Below, piece by piece: positions 25,706 to 34,688 of a stretch of DNA of 64,000 nt; the stretch's first letter is position 1, and each line of letters begins with the position of its first letter. The position numbers were made by a program, and so were the translations under genes. Source of the DNA: Neisseria mucosa (GTDB lineage: Bacteria > Pseudomonadota > Gammaproteobacteria > Burkholderiales > Neisseriaceae); assembly GCF_003044445.1 (NCBI RefSeq), contig NZ_POWX01000009.1, positions 1 to 64,000 of the forward strand, read 5' to 3'. Under the pieces are notes generated by a model that ran no database searches, was not told where the DNA came from, and saw nothing but the letters and a program-made list of their open reading frames with translations.

Positions 25706-26412
25706 TCCTTCTCTCCCCAAAGATAGGCGGCAAGCAGGCCGGAAATCGCGCCCATCGGCACATACCAATGCCCATCCACCGACAAATAAGTCCCGCACGC
25801 CACAATCAGGCTGACAAACCAAGGGCGTGCCGCCTTAAAGCTTTTCCACATTCCGCGCAGCAGCACCAAAAACACGGCGGGAAACGCCATGCCGAAGCCC
25901 CATGCCGCCACATCGCCGAACATCGGCCCGACCGCCGCACCAAACGCCGCAAAACCCGTCCAAGTGGTATAAAGGATAAAGCACACGCCAGCATAAAACG
26001 GCATATTGAACGCCGGCAGCCCCATCGCCTTGCGCTTTTGAATTTCCGCAAACGCCATCGCCCAACTTTCGTCGCACATAAAAAACAGCGCGGGCATGGC
26101 TTTTCTCAACGGCATATCCCGCATATAAGGCGCGATTGCCGCCCCCATCAGAATATGGCGCGAATTAATCATGAAGGTAACAGTGGCAATCAGCAGAATC
26201 GGCAATGGGTTTGCCCACAGGTTGACCGCTGCAAATTCCGAGCCTCCGGCGAAATTCATGCCCGTCATCATCAGCATTTCCAGCCAACTCATGCCCTTCT
26301 GACCACCCTGCATACCCAATATCAACGCCCACGGCAAAAGCCCGATGAGCATGGGTGAGGTTTCTTTGATGCCGCGTAGAAATTCGGATTGAGGGGAATT
26401 GGGGTGTGTCAT
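25702..26412 (-). CDS. azlC: AzlC-family branched-chain amino acid exporter subunit
   Basis: Integral membrane protein of 236 residues with the AzlC signatures GIKETSPMLIGLLPWALILG, the glycine-rich MNFAGGSEFAAVNLW and INSRHILMGAAIAPYM, and FFMCDESWAMAF. Large subunit of the AzlCD exporter, first gene of a two-gene operon. Confidence 0.94.
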   Translation of the reverse strand: MTHPNSPQSEFLRGIKETSPMLIGLLPWALILGMQGGQKGMSWLEMLMMTGMNFAGGSEFAAVNLWANPLPILLIATVTFMINSRHILMGAAIAPYMRDMPLRKAMPALFFMCDESWAMAFAEIQKRKAMGLPAFNMPFYAGVCFILYTTWTGFAAFGAAVGPMFGDVAAWGFGMAFPAVFLVLLRGMWKSFKAARPWFVSLIVACGTYLSVDGHWYVPMGAISGLLAAYLWGEKE

Positions 26413-26765
26413 TTTGTTGAGGAGATTAAAGAGGGTTTAGGGTTTGAAGATGAAGAATGAGGGGAGGTATTATACACAGTCGGGTAAACTTAAAAAGGTC
26501 GTCTGAAACGGGCTTCGATAAAGCAAAAATCATCGCCGCAAGACTTTAACACTTTTTAATCCTTGACAGGCATTTCACTATGAAAATATGCTAAATTTTT
26601 GATTAAAAACATCATTATTCATTAAGATGAACATTACGTTCAGCTTCGCATAGCAACCGCCTGGTCAAGATGTTTCACACAAACAACAAAGTAAGCTACA
26701 ATCCCAAGCATTTCCTTCCCTTTAGAAGCAAACCCTATTGCGCCCTACAAATAAAAGGTTTCCTT
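26413..26765. other. Long upstream region of dapA
   Basis: 353 bp without a gene. It holds one DUS near 26495-26510, a sigma-70-type promoter at 26563-26592 and a second possible -10 TACAAT near 26697-26702. The implied leader RNA is about 165 nt; no known lysine riboswitch core was recognised. Confidence 0.55.
26563..26592 (+). promoter_or_regulatory. Sigma-70 promoter of dapA
   Basis: -35 TTGACA at 26563-26568 and -10 TATGCT at 26587-26592, spacer 18 bp. It points into dapA. Confidence 0.6.
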
Positions 26766-27647
26766 ATGTTACAAGGCAGTTTGGTTGCCCTGATTACCCC
26801 CATGAATCAAGACGGCAGCATCCATTACGAACAACTCCGCGATTTGATCGACTGGCATATCGAAAACGGTACTGACGGCATCGTCGCCGTCGGCACGACA
26901 GGTGAATCCGCCACACTCTCCGTCGAAGAGCATCTAAGCGTAATCGAAGAAACGGTCAAACACGTCAACAAGCGAGTCCCCGTTATCGCCGGCACCGGCG
27001 CCAACAATACCCTCGAAGCCATCGCGCTCTCCCGCGCCGCTGAAAAAGCCGGTGCAGACTACACCCTTTCCGTCGTTCCCTATTACAACAAGCCCTCCCA
27101 AGAAGGCATTTACCAACATTTCAAAACCATCGCCGAATCCACTTCGATTCCGATGATTATCTACAACGTACCCGGCCGCACCGTCGTCAGCATGACCAAC
27201 GACACCATCCTGCGCCTCGCCAAAATCCCGAACATCGTCGGCGTCAAAGAAGCCAGCGGCAATATCAGCAACAATCTCGAATTAATCAAACACGCGCCCG
27301 AAGGTTTCACCATCCTTTCCGGCGATGACCCCACCGGCCTGCCCTTCATGCTCTGCGGCGGACACGGCGTCGTCACCGTTGCCGCCAATGTCGCCCCCAA
27401 ACTCTTCGCCGACATGTGCCGCGCCGCCCTTGCAGGCGATATTGCGACCGCCCGTCAATTAAATGACCGCCTGATTCCGATTTATAACACTATGTTCTGC
27501 GAACCAAGCCCTGCCGCGCCCAAATGGGGCGTATCCGCGTTGGGCAAATGCGACCCTTATGTCCGCCTGCCGCTCGTTCCCCTGAGCGAAACAGGACAGG
27601 CAAAAGTCCGCGCCGCATTGCAAGAATCCGGACAACTCACCGCATAA
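26766..27647 (+). CDS. dapA: 4-hydroxy-tetrahydrodipicolinate synthase
   Basis: Condenses pyruvate and aspartate semialdehyde in the lysine/diaminopimelate pathway. The 293-residue TIM barrel has GTTGESATLSVEEH, tyrosine in IIYNVPGRT and the Schiff-base lysine in VGVKEASGN. The ATG at 26766 gives the standard N terminus MLQGSLVALITPM, although the frame extends upstream. bamC follows after a DUS hairpin, the same dapA-bamC order as E. coli. Confidence 0.98.
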   Translation: MLQGSLVALITPMNQDGSIHYEQLRDLIDWHIENGTDGIVAVGTTGESATLSVEEHLSVIEETVKHVNKRVPVIAGTGANNTLEAIALSRAAEKAGADYTLSVVPYYNKPSQEGIYQHFKTIAESTSIPMIIYNVPGRTVVSMTNDTILRLAKIPNIVGVKEASGNISNNLELIKHAPEGFTILSGDDPTGLPFMLCGGHGVVTVAANVAPKLFADMCRAALAGDIATARQLNDRLIPIYNTMFCEPSPAAPKWGVSALGKCDPYVRLPLVPLSETGQAKVRAALQESGQLTA

Positions 27648-27654
27648 ACCGCAA

Positions 27655-27685
27655 AGGTCGTCTGAAAACCGTTTTCAGACGACCT
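27655..27685. terminator. DUS hairpin between dapA and bamC
   Basis: A near-perfect 31-base palindrome AGGTCGTCTGAAAAC-C-GTTTTCAGACGACCT. No long T-run follows, so it may be an attenuating structure rather than a full stop between two co-transcribed genes. Confidence 0.75.
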
Positions 27686-27719
27686 GCCGTTAATCCATCA
27701 CATCCCACAGGAAACCAAT

Positions 27720-28847
27720 ATGGCCTATATGAAACCTGTCGTCGTAGCAATCGCCCTGATCAGTATGACCGCTTGTTCAGGCAACAAAAAAGACCTGCCC
27801 AAGCTGGATTACCAAACCCAGACCCGCAAAATCGTCAAATTAGAAGTACCGCCTGATTTGAACAATCCCGATCAAGGCAACCTCTATCAAGTACCTGCGG
27901 GCAGCGGTGCCGTCCGCGCCAGCGATCTGAGCCGCCGCACATCAGCAACCCAACAAGCCGCCAACTCCGAAGTCCTCAAATCCGTCAAAGGCGTCCGTTT
28001 GGAGCGCGACGGCAACCAACGCTGGGTTGAAGTCCAAGGTAAATCTCCTGCCGAAATTTGGCCTTTGCTGAAAGCATTCTGGCAAGAAAACGGCTTCGAC
28101 ATCAAATCCGAAGAACCCGGTATCGGTCAAATGGAAACCGAGTGGGCTGAAAACCGCGCGAAAATTCCGCAAGACGGCCTGCGCCGCCTCCTGGACAAAG
28201 TCGGCTTAGGCGGCATCTATTCCACCAGCGAGCGCGATAAATTTATCATCCGTATCGAACAAAGCAAAAACGGCACGACCGACGTTTTCTTCGCCCACAA
28301 AGGTATGAAAGAAGTTTACGCAGACAAAAACAAAGATACGACCACATGGCAGCCTGCCGCTAACGACCCCAACCTTGAAGCCGCCTTCCTCGCACGCTTC
28401 ATGCAATATATGGGCGTCGATCAGCAACAAGCCGAAAACGCGCTGACCCAAAGCGTTGCCAAACGCAGCGGCAACGAATTGGCGCGAATCGACGGCAACA
28501 CCCTGCTCGTCTCCGGCGACTACGGCCGCAACTGGCGCCGCACCGCGCTCGCCCTCGACCGCATCGGCTTGAATGTCTTAGGTCAAAACATCGAACGCCA
28601 CGCCTTCTTGGTTCAACAGGCACCTAACGAAAGCGAAGCCGTTTCCACGAAAAAACCGGGCTTCTTCAGCCGTATGTTTGGCAAAGGCAAAAAAGTTGAG
28701 AAACCGGCAGCCTACCCCGAAATCATCGTATTCGTCGAACCTGTGAACGGCGGTTCACGAATCCGCCTTCTCAACAAAGACGGCAGCGCATACAACGGCA
28801 GCGATGCCTCTACGCTCATCAGCCGTCTGCATACCGAATTGCGCTAA
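27720..28847 (+). CDS. bamC: Outer-membrane assembly lipoprotein BamC
   Basis: Lipoprotein of the BAM complex, which folds beta-barrel proteins into the outer membrane. The 375 residues start with a short signal peptide ending in the lipobox MTAC. The unstructured BamD-binding segment follows (LDYQTQTRKIVKLEVPPDL), then two helix-grip domains (AEIWPLLKAFWQENGF; WRRTALALDRIGLNV). Confidence 0.95.
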   Translation: MAYMKPVVVAIALISMTACSGNKKDLPKLDYQTQTRKIVKLEVPPDLNNPDQGNLYQVPAGSGAVRASDLSRRTSATQQAANSEVLKSVKGVRLERDGNQRWVEVQGKSPAEIWPLLKAFWQENGFDIKSEEPGIGQMETEWAENRAKIPQDGLRRLLDKVGLGGIYSTSERDKFIIRIEQSKNGTTDVFFAHKGMKEVYADKNKDTTTWQPAANDPNLEAAFLARFMQYMGVDQQQAENALTQSVAKRSGNELARIDGNTLLVSGDYGRNWRRTALALDRIGLNVLGQNIERHAFLVQQAPNESEAVSTKKPGFFSRMFGKGKKVEKPAAYPEIIVFVEPVNGGSRIRLLNKDGSAYNGSDASTLISRLHTELR

Positions 28848-28860
28848 CCCGCTTCTCAAA

Positions 28861-28887
28861 ACCTCCTGTCCACAGGAGGTTTTTTTG
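28861..28887 (+). terminator. Rho-independent terminator of bamC
   Basis: Stem ACCTCCTGT-CC-ACAGGAGGT followed by seven T. One of few terminators here that is not built from DUS. Confidence 0.92.
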
Positions 28888-29015
28888 CGCTTATCAAAAG
28901 CGACAAGCAAAATACAGTCATTCCCCAAATAGACCTGTCAATTTATGATTCAAGTATAAAATGAAGACATCAGATTGATTTTAAAGATGATTGACGCTTA
29001 AACATCAGCTAAGCG

Positions 29016-29061
29016 AAAGGTCGTCTAAAAATTGGATTCCCGTTTTCAGACGACCTCTTTT
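29016..29061. terminator. DUS hairpin after the MFS gene, one arm decayed
   Basis: The left arm reads AGGTCGTCTAAAA (G to A change), the right arm is standard. It lies next to the minus-strand end of the MFS gene. Confidence 0.75.
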
Positions 29062-29072
29062 TAAACTCAGGC

Positions 29073-30395
29073 TTACCGTTTGATGATATTGCCGAATATC
29101 TTGCCCATATCGTTTAAGAAACGGGGTTCGCGCTGTATCAGGTAAACAATCAAAGGGATATTGCCGATGGCGACGATCAGGTAAAGCAGGGAAATGCTGT
29201 CGAACAACATCAGCAGTACCGCGCTTAAAATGGAAGCGGACACCATAAATACGCCGTTGATGAGGTTGTTGGCGGCGACGGCGTGGGCGCGGAAGGATTC
29301 GCTGCTGGCGGTTTGCAGCCAAGTGTAGAGCGGGACGGAGAAGAAGCCGCCGAAGAAGCCGATCAGCGTCATGACAAGCATAACGGGATACGCGATGCCT
29401 TGCGAGAGAAACCAAGTGATGCCGTTGAGTTCGGTAAAGCGTTGTCCGTTGGTCAGCCATACCAAAATCAAGCCGCTCACGGTCAAACCCATCGTACCGA
29501 CAGTTACCAAGCCCAAGAGCAGGCGTTCGTGGCTGAGTTTGGCGCACAACACCGAGCCGGCGGCGATGCCGATGGAGAATAGGGCGAGCATGAGGTTGAA
29601 GACGTTGTCGTTGCCGCCCAGATGGATTTGCGTGAAGGTCGGCAGTTGGGTGGTGTAAACCGAGCCGATAAACCAAAACCACGAAATGCCGATGATGGAA
29701 GTGAAAACTGAATCATATTGCGCGGTTTCGCGCAGGAGCGCGTGTGTGCCTTTGACGATGTTCCATTCGATTTTGGTGTTGGGGGCTTTGGCGGGGACGC
29801 CGGGCATGAAGAGGCTGGTCAGCGTACCGCCGATGGCGACGAGCAATACTAAGATGCCGACGACGGAGGGTGGCAGACCTGCGACGGATGTGCCCAAAAT
29901 CTGACCGAACAAAATGGCGATGAACGTTCCCGATTCGATCAGGCTGTTGCCCATAATCAGCTCTTTGTCGTTGAGATAATCGGGCAGGATGGCGTATTTC
30001 AGCGGGCCGAACAGCGTCGATTGCGCGCCCATGCAAAACAGGCAGACCAAGAGCAGCGGGGCAGATTGGATATAGAAGCCGAACGCCGCCACCGCCATAA
30101 TCACGATTTCCAATACTTTGATCCAGCGCGCCAAGACGGCTTTGTCGAATTTGGTGCTCAATTGTCCCGACAGCGCGGAAAACAGGAAATACGGCAGGAT
30201 AAACAGCAACGCGCCCAAGTTCAGCATTTGGCTGGTGGGCAGGAAGTCGTTTTTGCCCAAACCGTAAAAGCTGATCATCACAAACAGCGCGGTTTTGAAC
30301 ATATTGTCGTTGAATGCGCCCAGAAACTGCGTGCCGAATAGTGGGGCAAAACGGCGGCTGGTCGGGAAATTCAGATTGTCTTTTTTGAGGCTCAT
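29073..30395 (-). CDS. MFS transporter, LplT-like
   Basis: Inner-membrane protein of 440 residues with about twelve hydrophobic segments. FLGAFNDNMFKTAL at the N terminus and GAQSTLFGPLKYAILPDYL are hallmarks of the LplT/Aas-linked lysophospholipid flippase subgroup of the major facilitator superfamily. Substrate is inferred only. Its start overlaps the ccoS stop (ATGA), placing it last in a three-gene unit with ccoS and a small hypothetical gene. Confidence 0.85.
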   Translation of the reverse strand: MSLKKDNLNFPTSRRFAPLFGTQFLGAFNDNMFKTALFVMISFYGLGKNDFLPTSQMLNLGALLFILPYFLFSALSGQLSTKFDKAVLARWIKVLEIVIMAVAAFGFYIQSAPLLLVCLFCMGAQSTLFGPLKYAILPDYLNDKELIMGNSLIESGTFIAILFGQILGTSVAGLPPSVVGILVLLVAIGGTLTSLFMPGVPAKAPNTKIEWNIVKGTHALLRETAQYDSVFTSIIGISWFWFIGSVYTTQLPTFTQIHLGGNDNVFNLMLALFSIGIAAGSVLCAKLSHERLLLGLVTVGTMGLTVSGLILVWLTNGQRFTELNGITWFLSQGIAYPVMLVMTLIGFFGGFFSVPLYTWLQTASSESFRAHAVAANNLINGVFMVSASILSAVLLMLFDSISLLYLIVAIGNIPLIVYLIQREPRFLNDMGKIFGNIIKR

Positions 30396-30589
30396 TTTTC
30401 GGATTCTTGTTCTTCTTCTGCTGTTTCGTCTTCAAGCAGTTTGTCGGTGGAATCGTCGTCCATCAGGATGCGGTGTGCCGGCCCTTCGAGATCGTCAAAC
30501 TGTCCGTTTTTGCCCGACCACCAAAAAAAATAGCCGATGGCAAACGCCAAAATGATGCTGATGGGCACCAAAATAAACATACTTTCCAT
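30392..30589 (-). CDS. ccoS: cbb3-type cytochrome oxidase assembly protein CcoS
   Basis: Protein of 65 residues with one membrane helix (MFILVPISIILAFAIGYFFW) and the CcoS pattern WSGKNGQFDDLEGPAHRIL. Required for cofactor insertion into cbb3 oxidase, the main terminal oxidase of Neisseria. Overlaps its neighbours at both ends: TGATG with the upstream gene and ATGA with the MFS gene. The rest of the usual ccoGHIS set is not in the window. Confidence 0.93.
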   Translation of the reverse strand: MESMFILVPISIILAFAIGYFFWWSGKNGQFDDLEGPAHRILMDDDSTDKLLEDETAEEEQESEK

Positions 30590-30894
30590 CACATCGCTCC
30601 GGTCAAATCGGTTAAGACGAAAGTCTGTCCCGATACGGTCAGATATTCGTTGCGCAGCGAGCCGACAAGGGTGTCGTCGAAAAACAGTTCGATACGGTCT
30701 TTCACGACGCGCCAATATTGCGGAGTCTCCGTTTGCTCGAAAGGAGCCAAAGCCTCCGCTGCCACGCCTTCTTCACTTTGCAGCTTGACGGCAAAACGCC
30801 CGCTCTGTGGTTGCGCTTCGGATTCGTCATCCGGCAGCATGATGAAAAAGCCCACATGGGCGCCTTGTTGCGTATGGATACTGAAATAGTGCAT
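30589..30894 (-). CDS. Conserved hypothetical protein upstream of ccoS
   Basis: Protein of about 101 residues without signal peptide or membrane segment, not recognised. It contains short beta-like segments (HYFSIHTQQGAHVGFFIML, WRVVKDRIELFFDDTLVG). Its stop codon overlaps the ccoS start, so it is translated with ccoS. An earlier ATG at 30936 is possible but would place a DUS at the N terminus (MSSENSG), so 30894 is preferred. Confidence 0.7.
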   Translation of the reverse strand: MHYFSIHTQQGAHVGFFIMLPDDESEAQPQSGRFAVKLQSEEGVAAEALAPFEQTETPQYWRVVKDRIELFFDDTLVGSLRNEYLTVSGQTFVLTDLTGAM

Positions 30895-31418
30895 ATCAAA
30901 GAATCTTAAAAGGCTGCCGCTGTTTTCAGACGACATAGTGAATACAAAAACTGTCTAAATGTAACAGTTTGACACGCCCCTGCAAAGGGCTTTGCGCCCC
31001 CGCGCTTGACAGATCGTCTGAAAACAAACCGTTTCCCTTTAAACATCAATATCTTCCTTTATCGCCTCCGGCATGTTCCAAGTCAAACATTAAGCCAAGC
31101 AGCCGACCCCGTTTTTTGCTAGAATAGCGCGGTTTACATTCATCAACCGATTTCAGACGACCCCGCCGAATCAGCGGCGGCAGAAGCCACACGGAAAGCA
31201 ACATTCATAAAGTTTCCGCCATTCCGAATGTAACGATAATTTTTTCTTTCATAGATTTTACGCCACCAACCGATACGGCACGCCGCGCAGACGCTCGGCG
31301 CCGCCCTCAAGCGCATCCACTATGCCTGCGGGAGATGTTTGGCGGTATATTGACGACAAAGAACAGATTGCCGATACTGCCCACAAAGGTCGTCTGAAAC
31401 CTTCAGGAGCCACAACAA
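30895..31418. other. Long gap upstream of ackA with hairpins and a promoter-like site
   Basis: About 520 bp, no gene recognised. It contains a -10-like TAGAAT at about 31122-31127. A perfect hairpin CCGCCG-AATCAG-CGGCGG lies at 31163-31180. Repeated ACATTC/GAATGT segments follow near 31202 and 31225, then a T-rich stretch at 31240. A DUS lies at about 31387-31400, just before the ackA ribosome-binding site AGGAG. A small RNA or structured leader is possible but unproven. Confidence 0.45.
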
Positions 31419-32615
31419 ATGACCCAAAAACTTATCTTAGTTTTGAACTGCGGCAGCTCATCCCTCAAAGGTGCCGTACTGGATAACGAAAGCGGCGAAG
31501 TCCTGCTCAGCTGCCTTGCCGAAAAACTCAACCTGCCCGATGCTTACATCACGTTCAAAGTAAACGGCGAAAAACACAAAGTCGACCTGTCTGCCAAGCC
31601 TGACCACACCGGCGCAGTTGAAGCCCTGATGGAAGAACTCAAAGCCCACGGCCTCGACAGCCGCATCGGTGCCATCGGTCACCGCGTCGTCAGCGGCGGC
31701 GAGTTGTACAGCGAATCCATCCTCGTTGACGACGAAGTTATCGCCGGCATCGAAAAATGTATTCCGCTCGCTCCGCTGCACAATCCTGCGCACCTTTTGG
31801 GTCTGCGTGCTGCACAAAGCATTTTCAAAGGTTTGCCCAACGTCGTCGTATTCGACACCGCCTTCCACCAAACCATGCCGGAACATGCCTACACCTACGC
31901 TATTCCGCATGAACTGTATGAAAAATACGGCTTGCGTCGCTACGGCGCACACGGTACCAGCTACCGCTACGTTTCCGATGAAACCGCCCGTTTCCTCGGT
32001 AAAGACAAAAAAGACCTGCGCATGGTGATTGCCCACTTGGGTAACGGCGCATCTATCGCCGCAGTTGCCAACGGTGAATGTAAAGATACCAGCATGGGTC
32101 TGACCCCGCTGGAAGGTTTGGTAATGGGTACACGCAGCGGCGATGTCGATCCTTCAGTTTTCAGCTTCTTGGCTGAAAATGCCAACATGACCATCACCCA
32201 AATCACCGACATGCTGAACAAAAAATCAGGTCTGCTCGGCATTTCAGGTTTGTCCAATGACTGCCGTACCATCGAAGAAGAAGCCGCCAACGGCCACGCA
32301 GGTGCCAAACTGGCTCTGGAAATCTTCATCTACCGCCTCGCCAAATACATCGGCAGCATGGCTGTCGCAGCCGGCGGTCTTGACGCACTCGTCTTCACCG
32401 GCGGTATCGGCGAAAACTCCGACATCATTCGCGAACGCGTACTCGGCTACTTGGGCTTCCTCGGTCTGAAAGCCGACCACGAAGCCAACCTGAAAGCCCG
32501 CTTCGGTAACGCAGGCGTGATTACGACTGCCGACAGCGCAGCCGTCGCCGTTGTGATTCCGACCAACGAAGAATTGATGATTGCACACGACACCGCCCGT
32601 CTGAGCGGCCTGTAA
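31419..32615 (+). CDS. ackA: Acetate kinase
   Basis: Interconverts acetyl phosphate and acetate with ATP/ADP in the cytoplasm. 398 residues, normal length. LVLNCGSSSLKGAV at the N terminus binds phosphate; the arginine and histidine of GHRVVSGGE and HLGNGAS and the ATP-site motif VFTGGIGENS are present. pta is not adjacent. A non-DUS terminator follows. Confidence 0.97.
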   Translation: MTQKLILVLNCGSSSLKGAVLDNESGEVLLSCLAEKLNLPDAYITFKVNGEKHKVDLSAKPDHTGAVEALMEELKAHGLDSRIGAIGHRVVSGGELYSESILVDDEVIAGIEKCIPLAPLHNPAHLLGLRAAQSIFKGLPNVVVFDTAFHQTMPEHAYTYAIPHELYEKYGLRRYGAHGTSYRYVSDETARFLGKDKKDLRMVIAHLGNGASIAAVANGECKDTSMGLTPLEGLVMGTRSGDVDPSVFSFLAENANMTITQITDMLNKKSGLLGISGLSNDCRTIEEEAANGHAGAKLALEIFIYRLAKYIGSMAVAAGGLDALVFTGGIGENSDIIRERVLGYLGFLGLKADHEANLKARFGNAGVITTADSAAVAVVIPTNEELMIAHDTARLSGL

Positions 32616-32637
32616 TACAGCGCATCATCCGATAAAA

Positions 32638-32666
32638 AACCTGCCCGAAGCGGCAGGTTTTTTTGT
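32638..32666 (+). terminator. Rho-independent terminator of ackA
   Basis: Stem AACCTGCC-CGAAGC-GGCAGGTT followed by a T-run. Confidence 0.9.
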
Positions 32667-32872
32667 TGCCGACTGTTTTTGACGGCCTATTCAGACGACT
32701 TAATTTTGAAAGTGTTGTAAATAAAATAATAAAAATCAGATGTATAAAATTTCAATAAGAAAAATTTGAATAAATATAGAAAATCTTATTCAAACTATAA
32801 AAAATCTTAGTTATAATCAGCATATCTAAAGTTAGCCGCCGATGTGCGATCGATTTACTAAGGAATACTACC

Positions 32873-34534
32873 ATGCTGTTGGCACTTTCCCTGCGCGATT
32901 TTGTCATTGTTGAAAACCTCAATCTGGATTTCCAAAGCGGTTTTACTGTTTTGACCGGCGAAACAGGCGCGGGCAAATCGATTACGTTGGACGCAATCGG
33001 GCTTCTGTTGGGCGACAAAGCCGATTACAGCCAAGTCCGCAGCGGCGCGAAGGAAGCGCAGTTGTCGGCATTGTTTGACATCAGCCTTTTGCCCGATCTC
33101 AAAGCCCAATTGCAAGAGCAGGGTTTTCTAGACGAAGACGCGGAAGAACTCAGCATCCGCCGCATCATCGATGCCAAAGGGAAAAGCCGCAGCTTTATCA
33201 ACAATCAGGCAGCCACGCTAGCGCAGCTCAAAGCCGTCGGCGGACAGCTTATCGACATTCACGGGCAAAACGCCCACCATTCCCTCAATCAAGAATCCGC
33301 CCAGCGCGAATTGTTGGACGCATTTGCGGGCAGCAAAGAGCAGGCGGAAACCGTCAGACAGCTTTATCAAAACTGGGTCAACGCTAAAAAAGCCCTCCAA
33401 GAAGCGCAGGAACACGCCGAGACCATCATTATCGAGCGTGAGCGTTTGGAATGGCAGTTCAACGAATTGAACCAGTTGGACGTTAAACAAGGCGAATGGG
33501 AAGCCCTCAGCCAAAGCCACGACAGCCTTGCCCATTCCGCCGAATTGCTGCAAGCCGCCGAAGAAGTCGGTGACTACATTGATGGTGACAACGGCATCCA
33601 ACGTCAAATTTATCAATGCCAAAAACTGTTGACCAATCTGCAAAACATTGAGCCGCGTTTCGCCGAGAGCCTGAATATGCTGGCGAGCATTGAAGCCGAA
33701 TTGGGCGAAATCAGTGCCAATATGCGCGACGTCGCAGGCCGCAGCGATATCGATCCCAACGAATTGGCGGCGCAGGAACAGCGCATGGGCGAGCTGATGG
33801 GGATGGCGCGGAAATACCGCATCGAGCCTGAAGCCTTGCCGCAAAAGCTGGCTGAAATCGACGAGCGTCTGCAAAGCCTGCAAGCCGCCGCCGATTTGGA
33901 AGCGTTGACGCAAACCGTTGCCCGCAATCTTGCCGAATATCAGGAAGCCGCCCACGTTCTTTCCGCCATGCGCCATCAGGCGGCGGGCAGATTGGGCGAG
34001 GAAACGACCGGAAATATGCAGCATCTCGCCATGAAAGGCGCGCGTTTCGACATCGTCCTGCTGCCGTCTTCCCCCACTGCGCACGGTTTGGAGCAGGTAC
34101 AGTTTCAAGTTGCCGCCAACAAAGGCAATCCGTCCCGTCCGCTGAACAAAGTCGCGTCCGGCGGCGAACTTGCCCGCATCAGCCTTGCCTTGCAGGTAGT
34201 CACCAGCCAATACACGCAAGTTCCCACGCTGATTTTTGACGAAGTCGATACCGGTATCGGCGGCGGCGTGGCGGAAATGGTCGGCAAAGCCCTGCGCGCT
34301 TTGGGCAAAAAGCACCAAGTGCTCGCCGTGACCCACCTTCCGCAAGTCGCTTCCTGCGGTGAAAACCATTGGCAGGTTCGCAAACACAGCGAAGGCGAAC
34401 AAACCGTCAGCGAAATCAGCGTGTTGGATCACCAGCAGCGCATCGAAGAAATCGCCCGTATGCTTGGCGGAGAAATCATTACCGATACGACCCGCAGCCA
34501 TGCCGCAGAGTTAATCAGTCTTGCCGCCGCTTAA
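32873..34534 (+). CDS. recN: DNA repair protein RecN
   Basis: SMC-like ATPase in recombinational repair of double-strand breaks. The 553 residues show Walker A LTGETGAGKSITLDAIG near residue 29, a long coiled coil (about 150-370), signature VASGGELARISLAL and Walker B LIFDEVDTGIGGGVA. The preceding 257 bp are A+T-rich, with repeated TTATAAT-like sequences but no defined promoter. Confidence 0.97.
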   Translation: MLLALSLRDFVIVENLNLDFQSGFTVLTGETGAGKSITLDAIGLLLGDKADYSQVRSGAKEAQLSALFDISLLPDLKAQLQEQGFLDEDAEELSIRRIIDAKGKSRSFINNQAATLAQLKAVGGQLIDIHGQNAHHSLNQESAQRELLDAFAGSKEQAETVRQLYQNWVNAKKALQEAQEHAETIIIERERLEWQFNELNQLDVKQGEWEALSQSHDSLAHSAELLQAAEEVGDYIDGDNGIQRQIYQCQKLLTNLQNIEPRFAESLNMLASIEAELGEISANMRDVAGRSDIDPNELAAQEQRMGELMGMARKYRIEPEALPQKLAEIDERLQSLQAAADLEALTQTVARNLAEYQEAAHVLSAMRHQAAGRLGEETTGNMQHLAMKGARFDIVLLPSSPTAHGLEQVQFQVAANKGNPSRPLNKVASGGELARISLALQVVTSQYTQVPTLIFDEVDTGIGGGVAEMVGKALRALGKKHQVLAVTHLPQVASCGENHWQVRKHSEGEQTVSEISVLDHQQRIEEIARMLGGEIITDTTRSHAAELISLAAA

Positions 34535-34545
34535 ACGCAGAATCG

Positions 34546-34613
34546 AAGAGGTCGTCTGAAAAGGCAGTTTGTGTGCAACCCAATTCACAAACCGTTTTTC
34601 AGACGACCTCTTT
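34546..34613. repeat. DUS pair between recN and gshB
   Basis: Standard DUS and inverse about 40 bases apart, followed by a further inverse copy near 34634-34646. The long loop makes strong termination uncertain. Confidence 0.7.
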
Positions 34614-34688
34614 GCCAAACTGCCCGCGCCCTTTCAGACGACCTCAATACAAGGTATGATTACGTCGTTTGTTTATAAGGAAGTTCCC

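Noticed and set aside
33218..34501. A 427-codon open frame antisense to recN
   Set aside because: Shadow of a G+C-rich gene; composition rich in Phe/Gly/Val/Asp as typical for antisense frames.
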